A DNA stretch of 64,000 nt, taken from Rhynchonema sp. JSB1_4 (taxonomy: Eukaryota; Nematoda; Chromadorea; Monhysterida; Xyalidae). The position numbers and the translations under genes were made by a program. Numbering within the stretch: position 1 is the stretch's first letter; each line of letters opens with the position of its first letter. Shown here in pieces: positions 24,501 to 52,728 of the stretch. The notes under the pieces were generated by a model. The model did no database searches. It saw only the letters and a list, made by a program, of their open reading frames with translations, and was not told where the DNA came from. Location of the stretch: the NCBI GenBank assembly GCA_030248065.1, contig JASAMV010008367.1, positions 1 through 64,000 on the forward strand. Reading direction: 5' to 3'.

Positions 24501-26714
24501 TGTGGTCGTGTGGCCTCTTTGGTTAAAAAAAGTGGTGGTGCTAGCCAACACCTTAGTCTTGTCGGTGTTGGGTTGGGGAACTGATTTGTATCGGTCCATA
24601 CGGTTGGGCAAACACATTGTGAGCAGCGCGTCCTTTGAACAATGAGCGTGGTTGACGATGTTTCACAGACTACCAACAATTGTGTTTAGATATATGTATG
24701 TAGAACGCTGGAACGTAATGGTGGGTGGTATACAAAAGATTTACCGATATGCAATGCCCATCTACAGTACATATGCGACTGTCCTTCAAATACAGGTCGG
24801 GCGGAACTCGTTAAAATGTGGAGCCTACAACAAGATTGCAGTTGCAGAGAGCAGAGAGGCAGTCGCTATGCGGTAGGTATCCTTCTCATTGTTGCTTGTC
24901 TTTGTCCTGGTGCGTTCACAGTATCCTCACAGCGGCTACACACTTGGAGCGCAATGGAGCCAAACTGCCGGCCCCATGAATTGCAGGGTGTTCACGATGT
25001 GTGAAAAACTACGTTTCGTCGAATGCTGAGTTTACATGCAGATAATGTGCGGGCGGACGCACTGCTTTACCCACGTGCCGGCGGAAAAGGTCAAGGGACG
25101 CAACAGCACATAGTGTGGTGTGACATTGGAGGGTGCGCCCTTGCAGACAACAGGGGGCAGTTAGCGTCAGGGGTTGTTTGGGCGACGATTATGAACTGTA
25201 AATGATGCGTGTCGTCGAAGATTAATGAGCGCGCGCGTCTTGCAGCTGCTCGTCTGTTGCGTAACACGGTGCATACACTGTTGTTGTAGTTGAAGGGTAC
25301 CGACGTGTTCACACATTGGTCAGTCTTCCGTCCCGACCACGCGAAGGGGGCAACCCCAACAACCCGCCCACCAAGGTGTTCAATGTAATGTGTTGAATGA
25401 ACAACTAACAAATTCCTCTTGCAAGCTGTAATGTGGTGTTGTTGGCCAACGTGTGTCTGGTTCTTTCCCACGCGCAGTGGCTGGCGCTCAAACACATAAA
25501 ACTTCTTCAAGCTGGCTATGGTGACGTGACGACATGTATCCTGTTCTGCGCTGACAATAAAACAATAGCACGGCCCCGAAGCCGGTCTTACATTGGCGAC
25601 GACTTTTTGGCCAGCTCTTCTTCAGAGGTTACATAACGTTGTTAGACAGGATCAAATTACAAGGCTTTAAAACTGATTCGTTGGCCTTCAGCCGGTCATC
25701 GCCACCTCAAGCTTATGGATTTTCAGTCCAAAGTGACTAACTTTTTATGATGCGCACACGCGGAAGATGTGTAACAAGAGATGGAAGGCTTTATGTCTGC
25801 AACGTTGCAGGAACGAAAAACAAGACACAAAGTCGTGCGAGTGAAGAAATTGGATTCAGAACTCTGTGCTTCTGGCTAGGGTCAGGAGCAGTTTTTTGCC
25901 TCATGAACCGATGTAAGACATACAGTACAAGTGACCGAAGCACACAAAAATTTTCGAGACCGCCAGCTTTGATGCCGAAGAGATGAGCGATGATTAGATT
26001 AGCTACAGCTAGAGCTAAGACGTCGTCGTGTCAACAAACATGTTTGCGGCGCGCGCTTGAAAGCGTAAATCGCCTCGGGGTCAAGCAACGGCGCGGTACT
26101 GGCCCCATGTGACACTTTGGGTCGACATTTCCATAGATATAGCCGTATCAACTCTACGGGCAAGCTCTGCGACTGCGACTACGGTTGGACTACGACTTGG
26201 CATGGCCAAATTTTAGAGATGGAGCACTAATCTCGAGCAGTATAAAAGGTCAGGTCGTATCCAACCGAAGGACGTACCCAGTCGGTGTGCTTGCCCGCAA
26301 ATTTGATAAATGGCCCATGACGTCCTGTCCCAGTGCACTGGGCACAACTCAGATCACGGTCAGCTTGCAACATCACAACTTCGGTGCACTGTAAATTACC
26401 TAGACAAACGGCCGAAGCGAAAGAACAAACTTTTGTTGCAACTGTTATAGTAATCGGGCCATGAAAATTCAAGTCGTCTTCATTTAGAAAAAAGAATGTT
26501 TGTTGCTTGACCCAGGGTGCGCAAGTCGGCCTGCAATCCGTGCTTGGGTGGGTGGGCGGTCATGATTGATATTCGCGTCATGCGGCGCGTTTAGAAAAGA
26601 ATAGCACTTCGTTTTGTGCCTTATATTTAACCGACATGGTGAGCATTGAACTTGGAATTTACAACCTGTGACGTGCAATGACGTGTAGTGCACTAGAACA
26701 TGTACAGTACATAC

Positions 26715-26945
26715 AGATTCGAGAAGGGGGAGGGGCCCAGAGACCGGGGCCCGGGGGGCCGCGCAGCGCCTAAACACAGCACCCCCCGCACACCGCGGCC
26801 CCACCCCCCACCCCCCCGCGCAGCCCCGGGGGGGCGCCCCGTAAAGAAAACACCAAACAACCCCCAAACAAAATCAACCACACAAAAAACCAAAGGCCAC
26901 CGCGCAGGGGCCGGCGCGCGCGCCGGCCCCCCCCCCCCCCCCCCC
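26715..26945. repeat. Extreme C/G-rich low-complexity tract
   Basis: The tract has long C runs, a CGGCGCGCGCGCCGG palindrome and stretches using almost only A and C, in sharp contrast to its flanks. Open frames of up to 127 codons across it are composition artefacts. It may be a real low-complexity sequence or an assembly or base-calling artefact. Confidence 0.6.
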
Positions 26946-28469
26946 TAAATGCGCGACTTGGGTGGGTAGGTGAAAGGTGCACCAGTAAGTTTGCGAATCA
27001 AAAAAAACCAAACAAAGCCAGTGCGCGAGACAGGCAAATGGCAACGTCATCGTCAGGGGTGGATATCAGACCTTTAGCGTTTTTTGTGATACAAGAAAAC
27101 AGGACAACTTCCGTTCTTATGCAAATTACAGAAACTAGTCGGGCTGGGTGTGCGCAACCGCAGGATTGACCACCGGAGAACACCATCGAACTAGAAAAGT
27201 AGCACCCGCTTGATGGTGCGGGCATCAGTCGCATTGAGGTTGGCTTGTCGGTATGGGCATAAATCAGGCACTAAGTAAAGTGAATGTTTTCCCATTGTGA
27301 TATTGTACCTGCAGTGGGGGTGTAAAGTTCGCGGAAAAAGTACATTTGACACTGCTCTCGGAGGGAACGAAGGAAAATGCAAAAATCGTTGTTCTTTGTT
27401 CAAACACTCAGGTGCTGCCTACAACCTGCTGGTACACATGTATTGTCCTGGAGAGAATGTGACTGTTTTTATGCGTTTTACGCAACTTATCCGCTAAGCC
27501 CGGACGCAAGAAGACAGGGATGTGTTCTTCGTTAAGCAGGGTAAACATCAAACATTTTTTGTTTCGGCTAATTTAAGAAAATAATAGTGGCGGCTTATAA
27601 GTATGTCAACGAACTGGTGGCCTTGCCAAATCAGAACCCCAAATTGTCCAATAACATTGCGATCTATGCGCTGTGCAACCACTCAATTGTGGTGATTAAT
27701 GAATCTGACGTGGAATTACCGCAAAAACAGCGCCGAAACAAACTAAAATTGATGCGCCGTCATTGCACTTGACGCCTTCGCAATACGAGCCCGTTTTGGG
27801 TACCTGTTTGAATGGTGCGTTTACAGCTAACCGATATGAATGTTTGGTATGTACATAAGTAGGTGGACAGTGGCACCCAGCAAATTGCAGCCACATACAT
27901 ACTGTGCATACATATGGTGAGTGCTGCATTTGGGTTGATTTACACTTTTGTATTAAGATGGCTGGCACGGCGTGTGTGGCCTGGGTTGCTCGTTCCAGAT
28001 AATTAATAACATTAATTCACGAGTTTCGGTCAGTGCTTGTGTGATCTGGTGGTGGTGGCTGTTTCGCGAAATCATTTGTTACAGCAAAATGGAGATGTTT
28101 GCAGCAATACGTGATGCACAGCAAACACGTTGCGAATGCTTGATGGAGTGTCTCACTTGCACGGCACCTTTATTTGATGGCGTAAAATTGACAAATGCCA
28201 AAGTGTGTATTTCAACTGAACAAAGCGTGCATTTCAACTAGGAAAACTCGAAAGACAATGTATGGTTAATGGTGAACGTGTACCATACTAAACGGAAGTG
28301 GTTTGGACGAATTTTTTTTAAAAGCCCAAAATAAAAAAAACGCATTTTCGCGCAGAGAGCCTCCTTCTTGTACAGAATCGAACAAAAAGATCTCTGAACA
28401 TTTTTTGCGCAAAAACTGTCAGAAAGTGCACTTAAAGTACAGACCGGGTGAATTCTAGGCTGAAAGTTG

Positions 28470-28565
28470 AAGCCACGCGCGTGCACGCGCGTGGAACAGT
28501 GCAAAGTATAGGCAAAAGTCGAATAACTTCGCGTGCACGCGCGTGCACGGAGGTTTTGCGCGTGC
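28470..28565. repeat. Alternating purine-pyrimidine tract (GCGTGCACGCGCGTGC)
   Basis: Two blocks of alternating GC/GT/CA dinucleotides (around 28476-28495 and 28531-28550), each self-complementary. Such sequence favours Z-DNA or cruciform extrusion. No gene is nearby. Confidence 0.45.
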
Positions 28566-31500
28566 GCTGGCGTGCGCTCGCTATGTTTTAGCACTAGAAG
28601 TGCCACCCAAAAACAATAATCGTCACGTTCGCTAATGAACGCAGATCAATTGAAGTGGCTTTTATCGCACATCGGATGTCCGACTGTCAGTCACGGCAGC
28701 TATATGAATGATACCATTCTAGGGTACCATAACTGTGTGAGCCTTGGAAAAAGTTCAGTGAAAGACAACAGGCACAAAGTATACCAAACACACCACAGCG
28801 GTGTGTTTACCGGCGGTTACGGTACCTGAGCTGTGCACAGATCAACGCATTAACGCAAAAGGGTTGATGGGCTGAGTTGAAGCAGTGCATCGTTTGCGAT
28901 ACTCCACAGCGTGAAATTGTCGCAAGTTTCACCTTTCTTACCACGTCACGTTGCGCATATAACGTAACCCACATAGTAGTTAATTTTCACACAAACATAC
29001 CACCGAATAATTAGCAATAAAAGCCACAACTGCATACTCGCAGAGGCAGTACTGGTACAATATCTTCGAAAATGCAGTAAAATTAAATTCGCTCGTTGAT
29101 CGTGTGTCTGAGTGTGACACAACAAGAGGGCACGCGCTATGACGTGTCTCTGCGGAACGACAAAACAAAGCTGATGAGAACACGGCAATTCATTATGACC
29201 GATCTTTTTGGGTTCCGGATGCATAAGCTCTATTGATGCATAATACCCAAGATTGTGCTATTGGCTTGTTAAATGGATGGGGCAGCCGGAATCCGTCACC
29301 AAAAAATATGTAACCGAATATGGCAGTCGCAGCGACGTTGAACGGCAAACATTGTTTGTATGTGATGTCGCTGTGACACGTGACACGAAAGTGCAATTGG
29401 TCAAAAAACGTGTACGTGTCTATTTCGCCAACGCACAAAAGCCAGTTCTTGGGTGTCGACGATGTGTCTGAACTACATAGGTGCACTGGTTCGTTAAGTT
29501 CAAAAGGCGACACCGAACGGCACTTATGTAGCAGTAAGACGAGCAACACAACTTATGATCGTACAGTCGTGCTCTATGTAGTGAACTAATTTAAACAAAC
29601 TTGCATTTTCACTTACTACTATGAAGAGCTAATACTACTATTCAGAATGAAAGGGGACCAGCTTTCGTTCACCGTCTGTTAAGTGAGGGAATTCACGAGC
29701 TTCACCATGGAGAGAGTAGACTGCATGTACGTATGTATGTAGGAAACAACTACAACCTCCCAAAAAAACAATGTACAAACAGACGAGTGTGCGCACATCG
29801 AACGGGCGTGTCGTAAGTGAGTGATCAATCAAATTCGACTGAACGCCTCCCGGTCCGGACACGCACCCCTCTCGGCTTAGACATGCAGCAATTGTGTGGC
29901 TGGCAGACGCATGAGACGGAAACGTTGCGAGCTGACTGTGGTTCGTTTGGTGTAAGCGATAATGCAAAATTCATGCCAGAAAATTGGACCCACGGTGCGA
30001 AATCAAAAATTGCTCAATTGTCCTCCAAAGTACTCTTCTTCGTACGCTCGCAAATTTTGTCGCGGATTTATTTAACGCCAGCATATGTACCATACCAAAA
30101 TTATCAGTGCCGGTTTCGAGATGCTCTGATGCACTTCAAGACCCCACATTTTCAAGAGAGAAATGCGAATGAAAAATTACTGGTATTCATATTGTGTCGC
30201 GTGGTGGGCGGGCGCTGGACAGGGCTGCCGAACGTTCGACACCACTACGCATTCACACGGCGCGTTGTGTAGCCCGGTTTGCGCCTAGTTAACAACCTTG
30301 GTATTGCCGTACCCGACAAACTGAATTGCTGTATCCTGTATCCGAAAGGATACGTTGGATGAGCCATAATATCGTGCCAGCAGTGAAAATTCAGTGGCTG
30401 TGTTCTTGCCCAGGCATGACGCGAGTCCCATCACGGGTCTGCTACCCGGAATGAAAAACTGAACTCTAAAATAATAACTGCTTGCGAAATAATAGTGTTT
30501 TCTTTTACCGACGCTTGTCCAGGAAACATCCAGACCAGGACAACTCTGCTAAGGCGTGTTATCAACTTGGTTGTGATGGCATGTGGCTGATTGAACAGAG
30601 CAGCCCTGAAAATCACCAGTGCACGTGCAACCTAAAAATTTGCTACACACAGTATGTACATACAGTAAAGGACCAGGGAAATTTTTTTGAGCACCTGTAG
30701 GTATCGAATCGGCGGTCAGGGGCGATCCATCACGCTGATCACGTGGGTGTGGGGTTTTTCGGATCGGACCGAGATCGGTCCCGGTATGGGCTTGGATCGG
30801 TCGGGATCATCGAACCATCCAGGCAGACCTCTGGATCGATAATGACCCGATTAAGACATTCTTCCACATTCAGAATCAGCGCGCCTTTACCCATGATCAC
30901 CAATTTTCAGCTGATATCGATTCACCCCTTGAAAACCTTTCAAAGAGGTTTTGGTTGTGCGAGCATTGCACAGGTCTGGAACACAGTGGCTGACAAACAG
31001 ACACCGATTGTGCTAGCTTGCATAATGGCTTAAAAACCAGGATTGCTCACCACCAGCGTCCATCTTGGCCTTGGGCGGCCGGCGTATTATCGAGTATATC
31101 AACAACAACTACTCCCCAGTCGACCGGCTAGATCACATTCCTCCAACACATTTGAAAGCAGAACGGTGTTTGCGATAAAACATTGGGATCACAACACTGA
31201 CATCTTACAGACTCACGAATGCAAACCCAATGTAGAATAAATAACCGGTTTTCGGATGGTTACTTACTATCAATACTATACAAGTGCAGTCTGTGCACAA
31301 TGCTTCTACAGCAGACATGGAGCTTAAGGTTTGAGGAAAAAGTAGCGAATGAAACTCCATAAAAATTGACGCCAGGTAAATTCAATTATGTAAAAACTGG
31401 TCTCAAACTGCAACTCACCACAAGCTGGCGCAATACCTCAGTCGATGACCACATTTGATGTTCTTCCTTCCGGCAGACACATACAGCATTTCTTCATGAA

Positions 31501-32472
31501 CGGCTACCTATCACATGCAGCAATGGTTTTGGAAATTGATTCAAACACATGTACTAGTCGGGAATACATAAAAGCTTTGGGTGTGCTTCGGGCACATACC
31601 GCAGTAACAGTCAAAATACATATGTTTCTACACCCACAAAATTTCCAGGCACAGTTTCGTATCACAGACGCCGCCGAAACTCAACTTTGACTTCCTCCGC
31701 CGTCTGCGGCTATTCGTGTGCTGTGTACATGCACATTTCGGACCGGAGTTTTGCTTTTTTAAGACATGAACATTCCTCTGTGAAGGTACGCAGTACACTG
31801 GTACCGTGCATGCAGTGTTCACTTGGGAAATCAGGCACAAATGCTGATGCTGAACTAATTTGTTTATGTCAGCAAAACACAAAGTTGTTGTGCTGATAGG
31901 GATTAGCACGAAGCAAAGCACCCAGTTTTGAACTTTTATCACTCTTTCAAAGCATGCAAATTGCACATTTTTCATGACAATCAAGGCTTACTGTAGCTTG
32001 TTTGACAATTATATTTCAACGAAAAATGATGAGAACCTGCTTCTGCAGTAACGATCACCATGGATTGAATACAGCTGCATAATTAGTGTAAAATGGAACA
32101 GAATTGACGACAGTTTGAAAATGTTTCCCATGAGAAATTATGGAACTCAAACCAAACTGTTTAGAGCCAATGAAACGAGCATGCGGTAGCTTGACATTTG
32201 GTCAAATACGCAAGGGAATTACAGTGTTTCTGTTTCGAACCACGCAACATGCACTATACCTAATAACGTTAAACAAACAAAAATGATTAGATTCTTTGAC
32301 ACTGCCTATAGGTCGAGAAAGAACAAGTATTGAACTTGTTCTGGTGTAAAAATAGAAGTACAGTATGCAACAACAAGCACGAAAAAATAAAAAAAGTCGA
32401 TATGCACCAAAATAATTGCCCAATTTTTGAAGGAATATGTATGAGATCAGATCTGCAACAAACCGGGATGGT

Positions 32473-35400
32473 CTACTTTCCTGGATAGAACACTCCCTCC
32501 AGATTGGGTGGTGGAGGCTCAGCATGTCCGACCGGTTCCTGACCAGCGCCATAGTTGGTCTGTCTCTCTTGTCGCGGGTAGGGGGCTGGCTGGGGTGCAG
32601 GGCCTGGTGGCACGCCATAGACCGGCTCGGCGCTGGCCACTGGCTGTTGCACACCTGCGGGACACAGACATGTACTAATGTATACGTTGTTCCCACCGAC
32701 GGTGTTACAGTAACCTACCGTAACCGCCGCGCGCCTCTCTCACTAACGGATCGGTGGGTATGGGTGCATGGAATGGATGTTGTTGGCCCCGTTCCTCGCG
32801 CGGGTTGAACGGCAGATCTATGTGTATGTGCAAATCAAACAATGCGAAGGCCAAGACGAGAATATTCATATTTTACGTACTGGAAACTCATAGGTACTCA
32901 AAACTTTTGAATCAAAATTCGACTCAGAACGCACTATTCTGAAACTGTTGTTGTTCACTGAGAAACTGTCGATTCTGTCTGTCCAGTTCGTCGTAGTCCG
33001 GGTTGGCGAACGGGTCCGCCGTCTGTGGTCGCAGCAGGTTGATCTCACGATTGTCGCCCAGGTCTGTGGGCGGACGCAAATACAGCATTTTTTGCAATCG
33101 ATTAATGTCAAACATTCCAAACTACTGTTGCTCACCAAAATTGTTTCTCGCCGTCGGAACATTGCCGGTGAACGCTCCCGGACACGGACACGTGCACAGT
33201 TGCGGTTGTTGTTGGATGGGGGTGGGCGCAAAATTCGGGATTTGTGGCAGCAACGGGTCTCTGATGTTTCATGTGATGACGTGGTAACATGTATATACAG
33301 TATAGGGCTATACAACAATTACGGCAGCACGCTTGCACAGTAACCCGTATGCATGCAAGTAAAGCAGATGTGGCATTGTGGCATAACAGTGTGACTCGTG
33401 ACATTGACCAGTGCGGGGGGTGAATAAATGACGATTTACTGTGCAGTTGATGTTTCACGCGTCGTTAGCTGCTCAGTCTCCTCCTTTGAGTGTCAGGTCC
33501 AGTCGCCCAGGAGAAAATTAACGATGTCGACCTCGACAGACCGCTGGTGCCCCGATTGTCCGTGAATCGATGAATATTACCCTGCAGCTGAGCGCGACGT
33601 TGACGCAAGTAGCCGAGTTGAGGTGCCGGTCCGGCCGGATAGCGACGTGTGTTGTCCTGCGTGTTGTAGCTGTGACTCGGTGAGTACACCACATAAAGCC
33701 CGTTCACCACCGACGGTTTGATCGGGCCACCGAATTGGCCGTAACTGGTATCACCACTGGTGTCGACCTTGGATGGAGGGCCATAGGGGTTCTCGGGCGG
33801 TTGGAACGGCTGACCATCAGTGTAGGACGAGGGTGTGTTTCGGTAGACGGGTGGCGCGGTCGCGAATGTCGCCCACTCATCTGACGCGTCATCTGTCTCG
33901 TACGGTCTCGGTGTCGTACCCAAAAGACGCGTCACTTTCCATGCGTCACCATATCCGGCTTCACTATCGACGTACGGCTGCGGGAACGGTGTTGCTGCTG
34001 GGTACTCGGGCGCACGTCGTTTCGGTTTCGTTGGTTTCGGTCTCGGTTCGGGCGTGACACTGCCTTTAGTGATACCGAAGAATGACGACACTCCTCCATT
34101 TGATGAAGCTGTTGATGTGGTCATAGTCGTTGATGTTGTTGTTGTGCTGGTCGACGGTGGTTGGGTCGTCGGTTGCGTCGGTCGACTTGGAATCACCGAA
34201 ACATTGAATATGTTCACTCCGTTCTTCGGCTGTGTTGCTGCCGGGAACACCCCCAACGAATGGAAGTCGTCGACGTCTGCGCCTGACGCCTGCCCATTGT
34301 CTTCCCCTTCAACAAACTCTTGTGGCGGTGCCAATCGGCGATTGTTCGGTGCCGGCGTGGACACCTCCGGCACGTATACCGGAGTGGGCGGAGTTTGGTT
34401 GAGCGCCGGTGGCGGGGGCGTGATGGTCAGATCGTAGATGCTCGCCATTGTCGACGGTTCATAGGGCAAACGACGTCGCACATTGTTGTACCCACTCGGG
34501 GTTGCCCGGCCGTACGACGGTGCGGGTGTGGGTTGCAATCGACGGGTGTACCCATAAGGTGGGTACGTGGACAAATGTGGTGAGTGACCCGGGTGGTCCG
34601 GCGCGTATCGCTGACGGAAGTCCGGGATCTCGCCTGGCTTTGGTTGAGCGTTCGCAAAGCGCAGTGGTGGATTGAAAATGTTGAAGTTGCCAGTTTGATG
34701 GTTGCGCGGCTGAGGAGCGTAATGGCCACTTCGTGGTGCAGTGCGTCGCACAATGCTGTTACGTGCCGGTGTAGCCGGGTGCTCATCAGTGCGACCACGA
34801 GCATCGTTGTTTGCTCGACCACGACCGAATCGAATGTGATATTCAGCCAGATCATCAGGTATCGACTCAACGTCGGTCTCGGGGAACAAATCCGAAAGGA
34901 TGGCAACCTCCTCGTTTGGTCTCGTCGACCGTTTGTGTCTGCGCCAGCTGCGAAATGGTGATTTCAGTGCGTGTGAAATGAAATGATGAAGTAGGATTCG
35001 AAAAGTGCATGTGCGCGTGTGCGAAATTGTGGTAAAACGGAAAGAGAATCTCATGAAGTTGATGCCATGTGAATTGTGCAGCGTTTTTATGGGTGCCCGA
35101 TTCAACCTGTTTTCACGGACGGGCGGTGCACCAGGTCACCGTCAGTGCAATTGCACCAGATGGCCACGTAAAACATGAAAGGTCCTTTTTTTTATCTTGT
35201 AGCCAACAATTATTACATCTTGTAAACATGATGCCGATCCCATTTACAATTTCACTTTTTCATACCTTTCCTGCCGTCCAATAGTGTTGTCATCGGGTCC
35301 ATCTATGTTGTTGATAAACGGGTTAAGGCCGTTGTTCGGGTCAGTTGGTTGCGTGTTGACCAATGTCGGGAAAGGCACGGCTTGGTTGAAGTCTGGTGGT

Positions 35401-35952
35401 CCCTGGTTGTTGGGAGGTTGTTGCAGCGGTAACGGCTCGTTGGGAAGGAACTGCAGTTGACTGCCGGCCGGTCCGCCTTGTTGGAATGCGTACGTCGGGA
35501 ATCCTGTGCACAGCTGTCATCGCATTTTGAATGCCAATTTGGACTTTGCACACTCCAGTGAAGCTCATGTTGTGACCCTCGAATAACTTTTAAACGATAT
35601 TTTGGTCAAGAAGCGCTCTTAACAACCGAACAGTCCTCCATATCCTGAACTCATTGATCTTTGAATGGTGGACGGTGAATTACTTCGACCAAAGTTATTC
35701 GCATTGATTACGCTGGGTAGTGACACCTCGGCGGTAAAGCGAGCAAAGGCATTACACCGATGTGCATTGTGAACTTTATTATGAATGTATGCATGAAACA
35801 TTACCAAAGTCGTCATACTGGACAGCCTGTCGTTTGAGGCGATGATGTCGTCGTGCACTGGAGATCACGTGACCTCGGAAGCGACCCAGACTGGGACCAA
35901 CAGCCAATAGGAGCAATGCAAGCAGACCGCTGATTGGCCAACGGTGCTTCAT
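32473..35952 (-). CDS. Secreted Pro/Gln/Thr-rich protein, about 778 residues, unknown family
   Basis: Seven phase-consistent exons: 35805-35952, 35266-35503, 33532-34947, 33136-33260, 32935-33063, 32719-32817, 32473-32654. Residues 1-23 form a signal peptide (MKHRWPISGLLALLLLAVGP), followed by a basic stretch ending RLKR at 38-41, a furin-type site, so a short propeptide is likely. The mature chain is low-complexity: Pro, Gln, Asn, Thr and Tyr with many PP and YGG-like turns, one Ser/Thr run (TSTTTTSTTMTTSTASS), and one Cys cluster, CTCPCPGAF. It ends VFYPGK. No known domain was recognised; the composition suggests an extracellular-matrix, cuticle or mucin-like protein, which is inference. 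The large exon runs open beyond its donor at 33531, but splicing there in phase gives SGLSRDPLLPQIPNF, matching the composition. The last donor (GTAGGT before 32719) is the least sure. Confidence 0.86.
35070..35180 (+). repeat. Dispersed repeat, copy 2
   Basis: Partner of the repeat at 12228-12330, lying in the intron between exons 2 and 3 of the secreted-protein gene. It ends in an A-rich AAAACATGAAAGG stretch. Lineage is unknown; a tRNA-derived SINE is possible but unproven. Confidence 0.6.
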
Positions 35953-38237
35953 CGTGTGTGCGTTGCGTTGGGACCCCTGAAAATGGCTGCGTTTTGACTT
36001 AGGCTTCAGCGGGAAAACTATGCAGGCATTGCAATTACATTGCTCAAACTGCCGACACTGAGTGACACAGCCGCATGTCTTATCATATCTTGTAATGAGG
36101 TCGCGTGCAACGCACGTGTGGTTGTGTGTGACAGCTGTCTCTCTCGTGCACATGTGCAGGAAAAGAGTAGCCAATTTCTTCAAGTATCAAGTGTGTCACT
36201 CGTTATGAGAAACACGTTGCGGATGAGCTATGTATGTACATACACCTGTGTTTTGACAGGATGCGTACTGCCTTGATCAGCATTATTGGCTTGGCTGACA
36301 TAAACTGTATGCCGTCGCGGACCTGTTTCTGTGTCCATCACGCAAAACAGCGCCATGTGAATGCCAAATTTAGCCAAGTAATCGATGTCTATCGACTCCT
36401 AACACTCACTCATGCGTTACACACATGCGCTTTAATGCAGCAGCCAAAAGTAATCACTTCGAGTGAAGGCAAAATGTCCGCGTCCGCGCAAACATTGATT
36501 AGGAGAAATAAATGATCAAGGATGCTCCAATAGCGAAAGTCGAGAGATACATACATTATGTACCTAAGGTACTGACTATGATTAAGTACATATCGGTCAG
36601 CAGAGTTCCGAAGAATGATGATGTACGCAAATACCGCGGTTTTCTACATAAATCCCCTCCGAATGGAGCCCTCGAGGGCTCTGAGTGAAAAATTTTCCAC
36701 TTAACCCACCCGGGGCTCAAATTGGGTTTATTTTTTCTGGACCACCAGCTTTTAATCAATACTGAACTTGCCAAAATCGTTCAATGAATGTATCTGTGAC
36801 CAAATCGCATTTTTTCTGATGTTTTACCCCCAAGGTGCCCCTGTCCAACAATCCTGAAAATACCCCGCTTTCCGCTCAAAACCCCGAGTGCTGTATAGGC
36901 GAAACAGTTTCCACTTAAAGCCCCGGGGCTCAAAACGGATTTTTCTTTTTTTGTCGGAGGACGCATTTTCTATCAATTTCCGCTGAGAGCCCCAGGGCCA
37001 CATGTGGAAAACTACATGCATGCTCATTTCAACAGCAAGCTACAGCGTGTATGTTTTCCGAGTCAGTACCTATGCAACAAACACAACAAAAAACTTTTAC
37101 GTACATGTACCCACACATGTATGTACATTACAATGTGATATTTAATGTGAGCATGTGATCTTCTCCGCAAAATGAAGTTGATTTTGTTTCCAACGTAGCA
37201 CGATTATTATTTCTTTGTTCATTTATCACCGGACTCAGACAGGATAAAGTAAACATACAAAGTATAAAAAGCCTAACGAAAGATATTTATGGCCAAACCA
37301 GTATATGTGATAAACATACACGCGCATACACACCCTGATGATCTGCAAAGTTCGGCACTGGATCGATCAACTAATTGGTTATGCACGCAAATCGATTGCA
37401 GTCAGTCAAAACATCAACATTAGATCGCAACCGAATCACAGACCGCGCCGACTGGAGACGTTATTGTTTTTCATCTGCGAGCTGCCGTGACGTTCAAGAT
37501 TCGTATTTTTTCTTATTTCGAAGTTCTTTTTCGACACACAAATAGAACTGGAACAACATATACAATGATTTGAAGAAAAATGCGTGCGCGTGACCCGCAC
37601 CCGCCCTCTACATTATGTACACCCTACCCTAATCCGCGTAGAATTTGATTCATTCAATTTCAAACGGTGTTTTGGTCAAGTTCTGCAAAAGTGTACACGC
37701 GTTGATCATTTTGTGTGAAAGTTTATTTTTCGCACAACAATGGATGCAACGTTATTTCAGGAATGGTTGTGGTATACTCGCATATTGTTTCGTGCATGCA
37801 GAAAATACATGTATAGGAACGCAACGTCCACTTTCAAATAAGATCAGTTTCAATATTAAATTTTGTCATTCCCGTTTCTTTCGAATTCAATACACTAAAA
37901 GTCAGACATTGGTGTTTCATTGTCATGGTTAGACTATTGCAAGATCGCTTGAACTCGTGGAAGAAAAAAAATACGGGGGGACAGAATTGAAATGAAAAAT
38001 CAAAAACGTCGGGAACGGCGTGGCACAAGCAAAAATACCGGTAGCTTGAATGGAAAGAATGTATGAATACCAAACGATTGATTTGTTTTGATTTTTACAA
38101 TTTATAAATCTTGTTTTCAACAAAATTTCGGGTAATAAACTTCCCCACTGTTTATTCAAAGCAAATGCCGTGTATAAAGTGCGAAGTCTGGGTACAACAA
38201 TCTCATTGGGTTACGGTGACGAACATGTATTTGCGAA
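35953..38237. other. Intergenic interval between the ABCA 3' end and the secreted-protein gene
   Basis: No coding exon was recognised. It holds the promoter of the secreted-protein gene at its left side and the ABCA 3' UTR at its right. A repeat-like patch at about 36640-37010 contains several related GAG.CCC.GGGGCTCAAA blocks interspersed with AGTGAAAAATTTTCCAC and resembles a segment inside the ABCA intron at 47820-48120, so it is probably a dispersed element. Confidence 0.45.
38151..38156 (-). terminator. Poly(A) signal of the ABCA gene
   Basis: AATAAA on the minus strand (TTTATT on plus), about 80 bases downstream of the ABCA stop codon at 38238-38240. Confidence 0.6.

Positions 38238-52728
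<14,491 letters not shown>

Larger units (their letters stand above)
15589..32472. other. Gene-poor interval of about 17 kb
   Basis: I found no convincing multi-exon gene here on either strand. It may contain the 5' UTR or promoter of the receptor gene at its left end and the 3' UTR of the secreted-protein gene at its right end. Recognisable content is a hAT-like element (17708-17967), inverted repeats (18686-18788, 21409-21567), a C/G-rich low-complexity tract (26715-26945), an alternating GC/GT tract (28470-28565), many short CATACATACAT and GTACAGTACAT-type simple runs, and one weak receptor-like fragment (17520-17640). Open frames up to 177 codons exist but have no family signature and poor splice context. 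Confidence 0.55.

Noticed and set aside
27587..27772. 61-codon plus-strand frame with protein-like composition
   Set aside because: No family resemblance and no supporting splice or promoter context; kept only as a note.
29817..30272. 151-codon open frame on the plus strand
   Set aside because: No recognisable domain and no flanking exon structure.
33465..33531. C-terminal extension of the large secreted-protein exon to a stop at 33465
   Set aside because: A donor at 33531 joins in phase to 33136-33260 and continues the same Pro-rich composition to a fitting C-terminus, so the extension is intronic.
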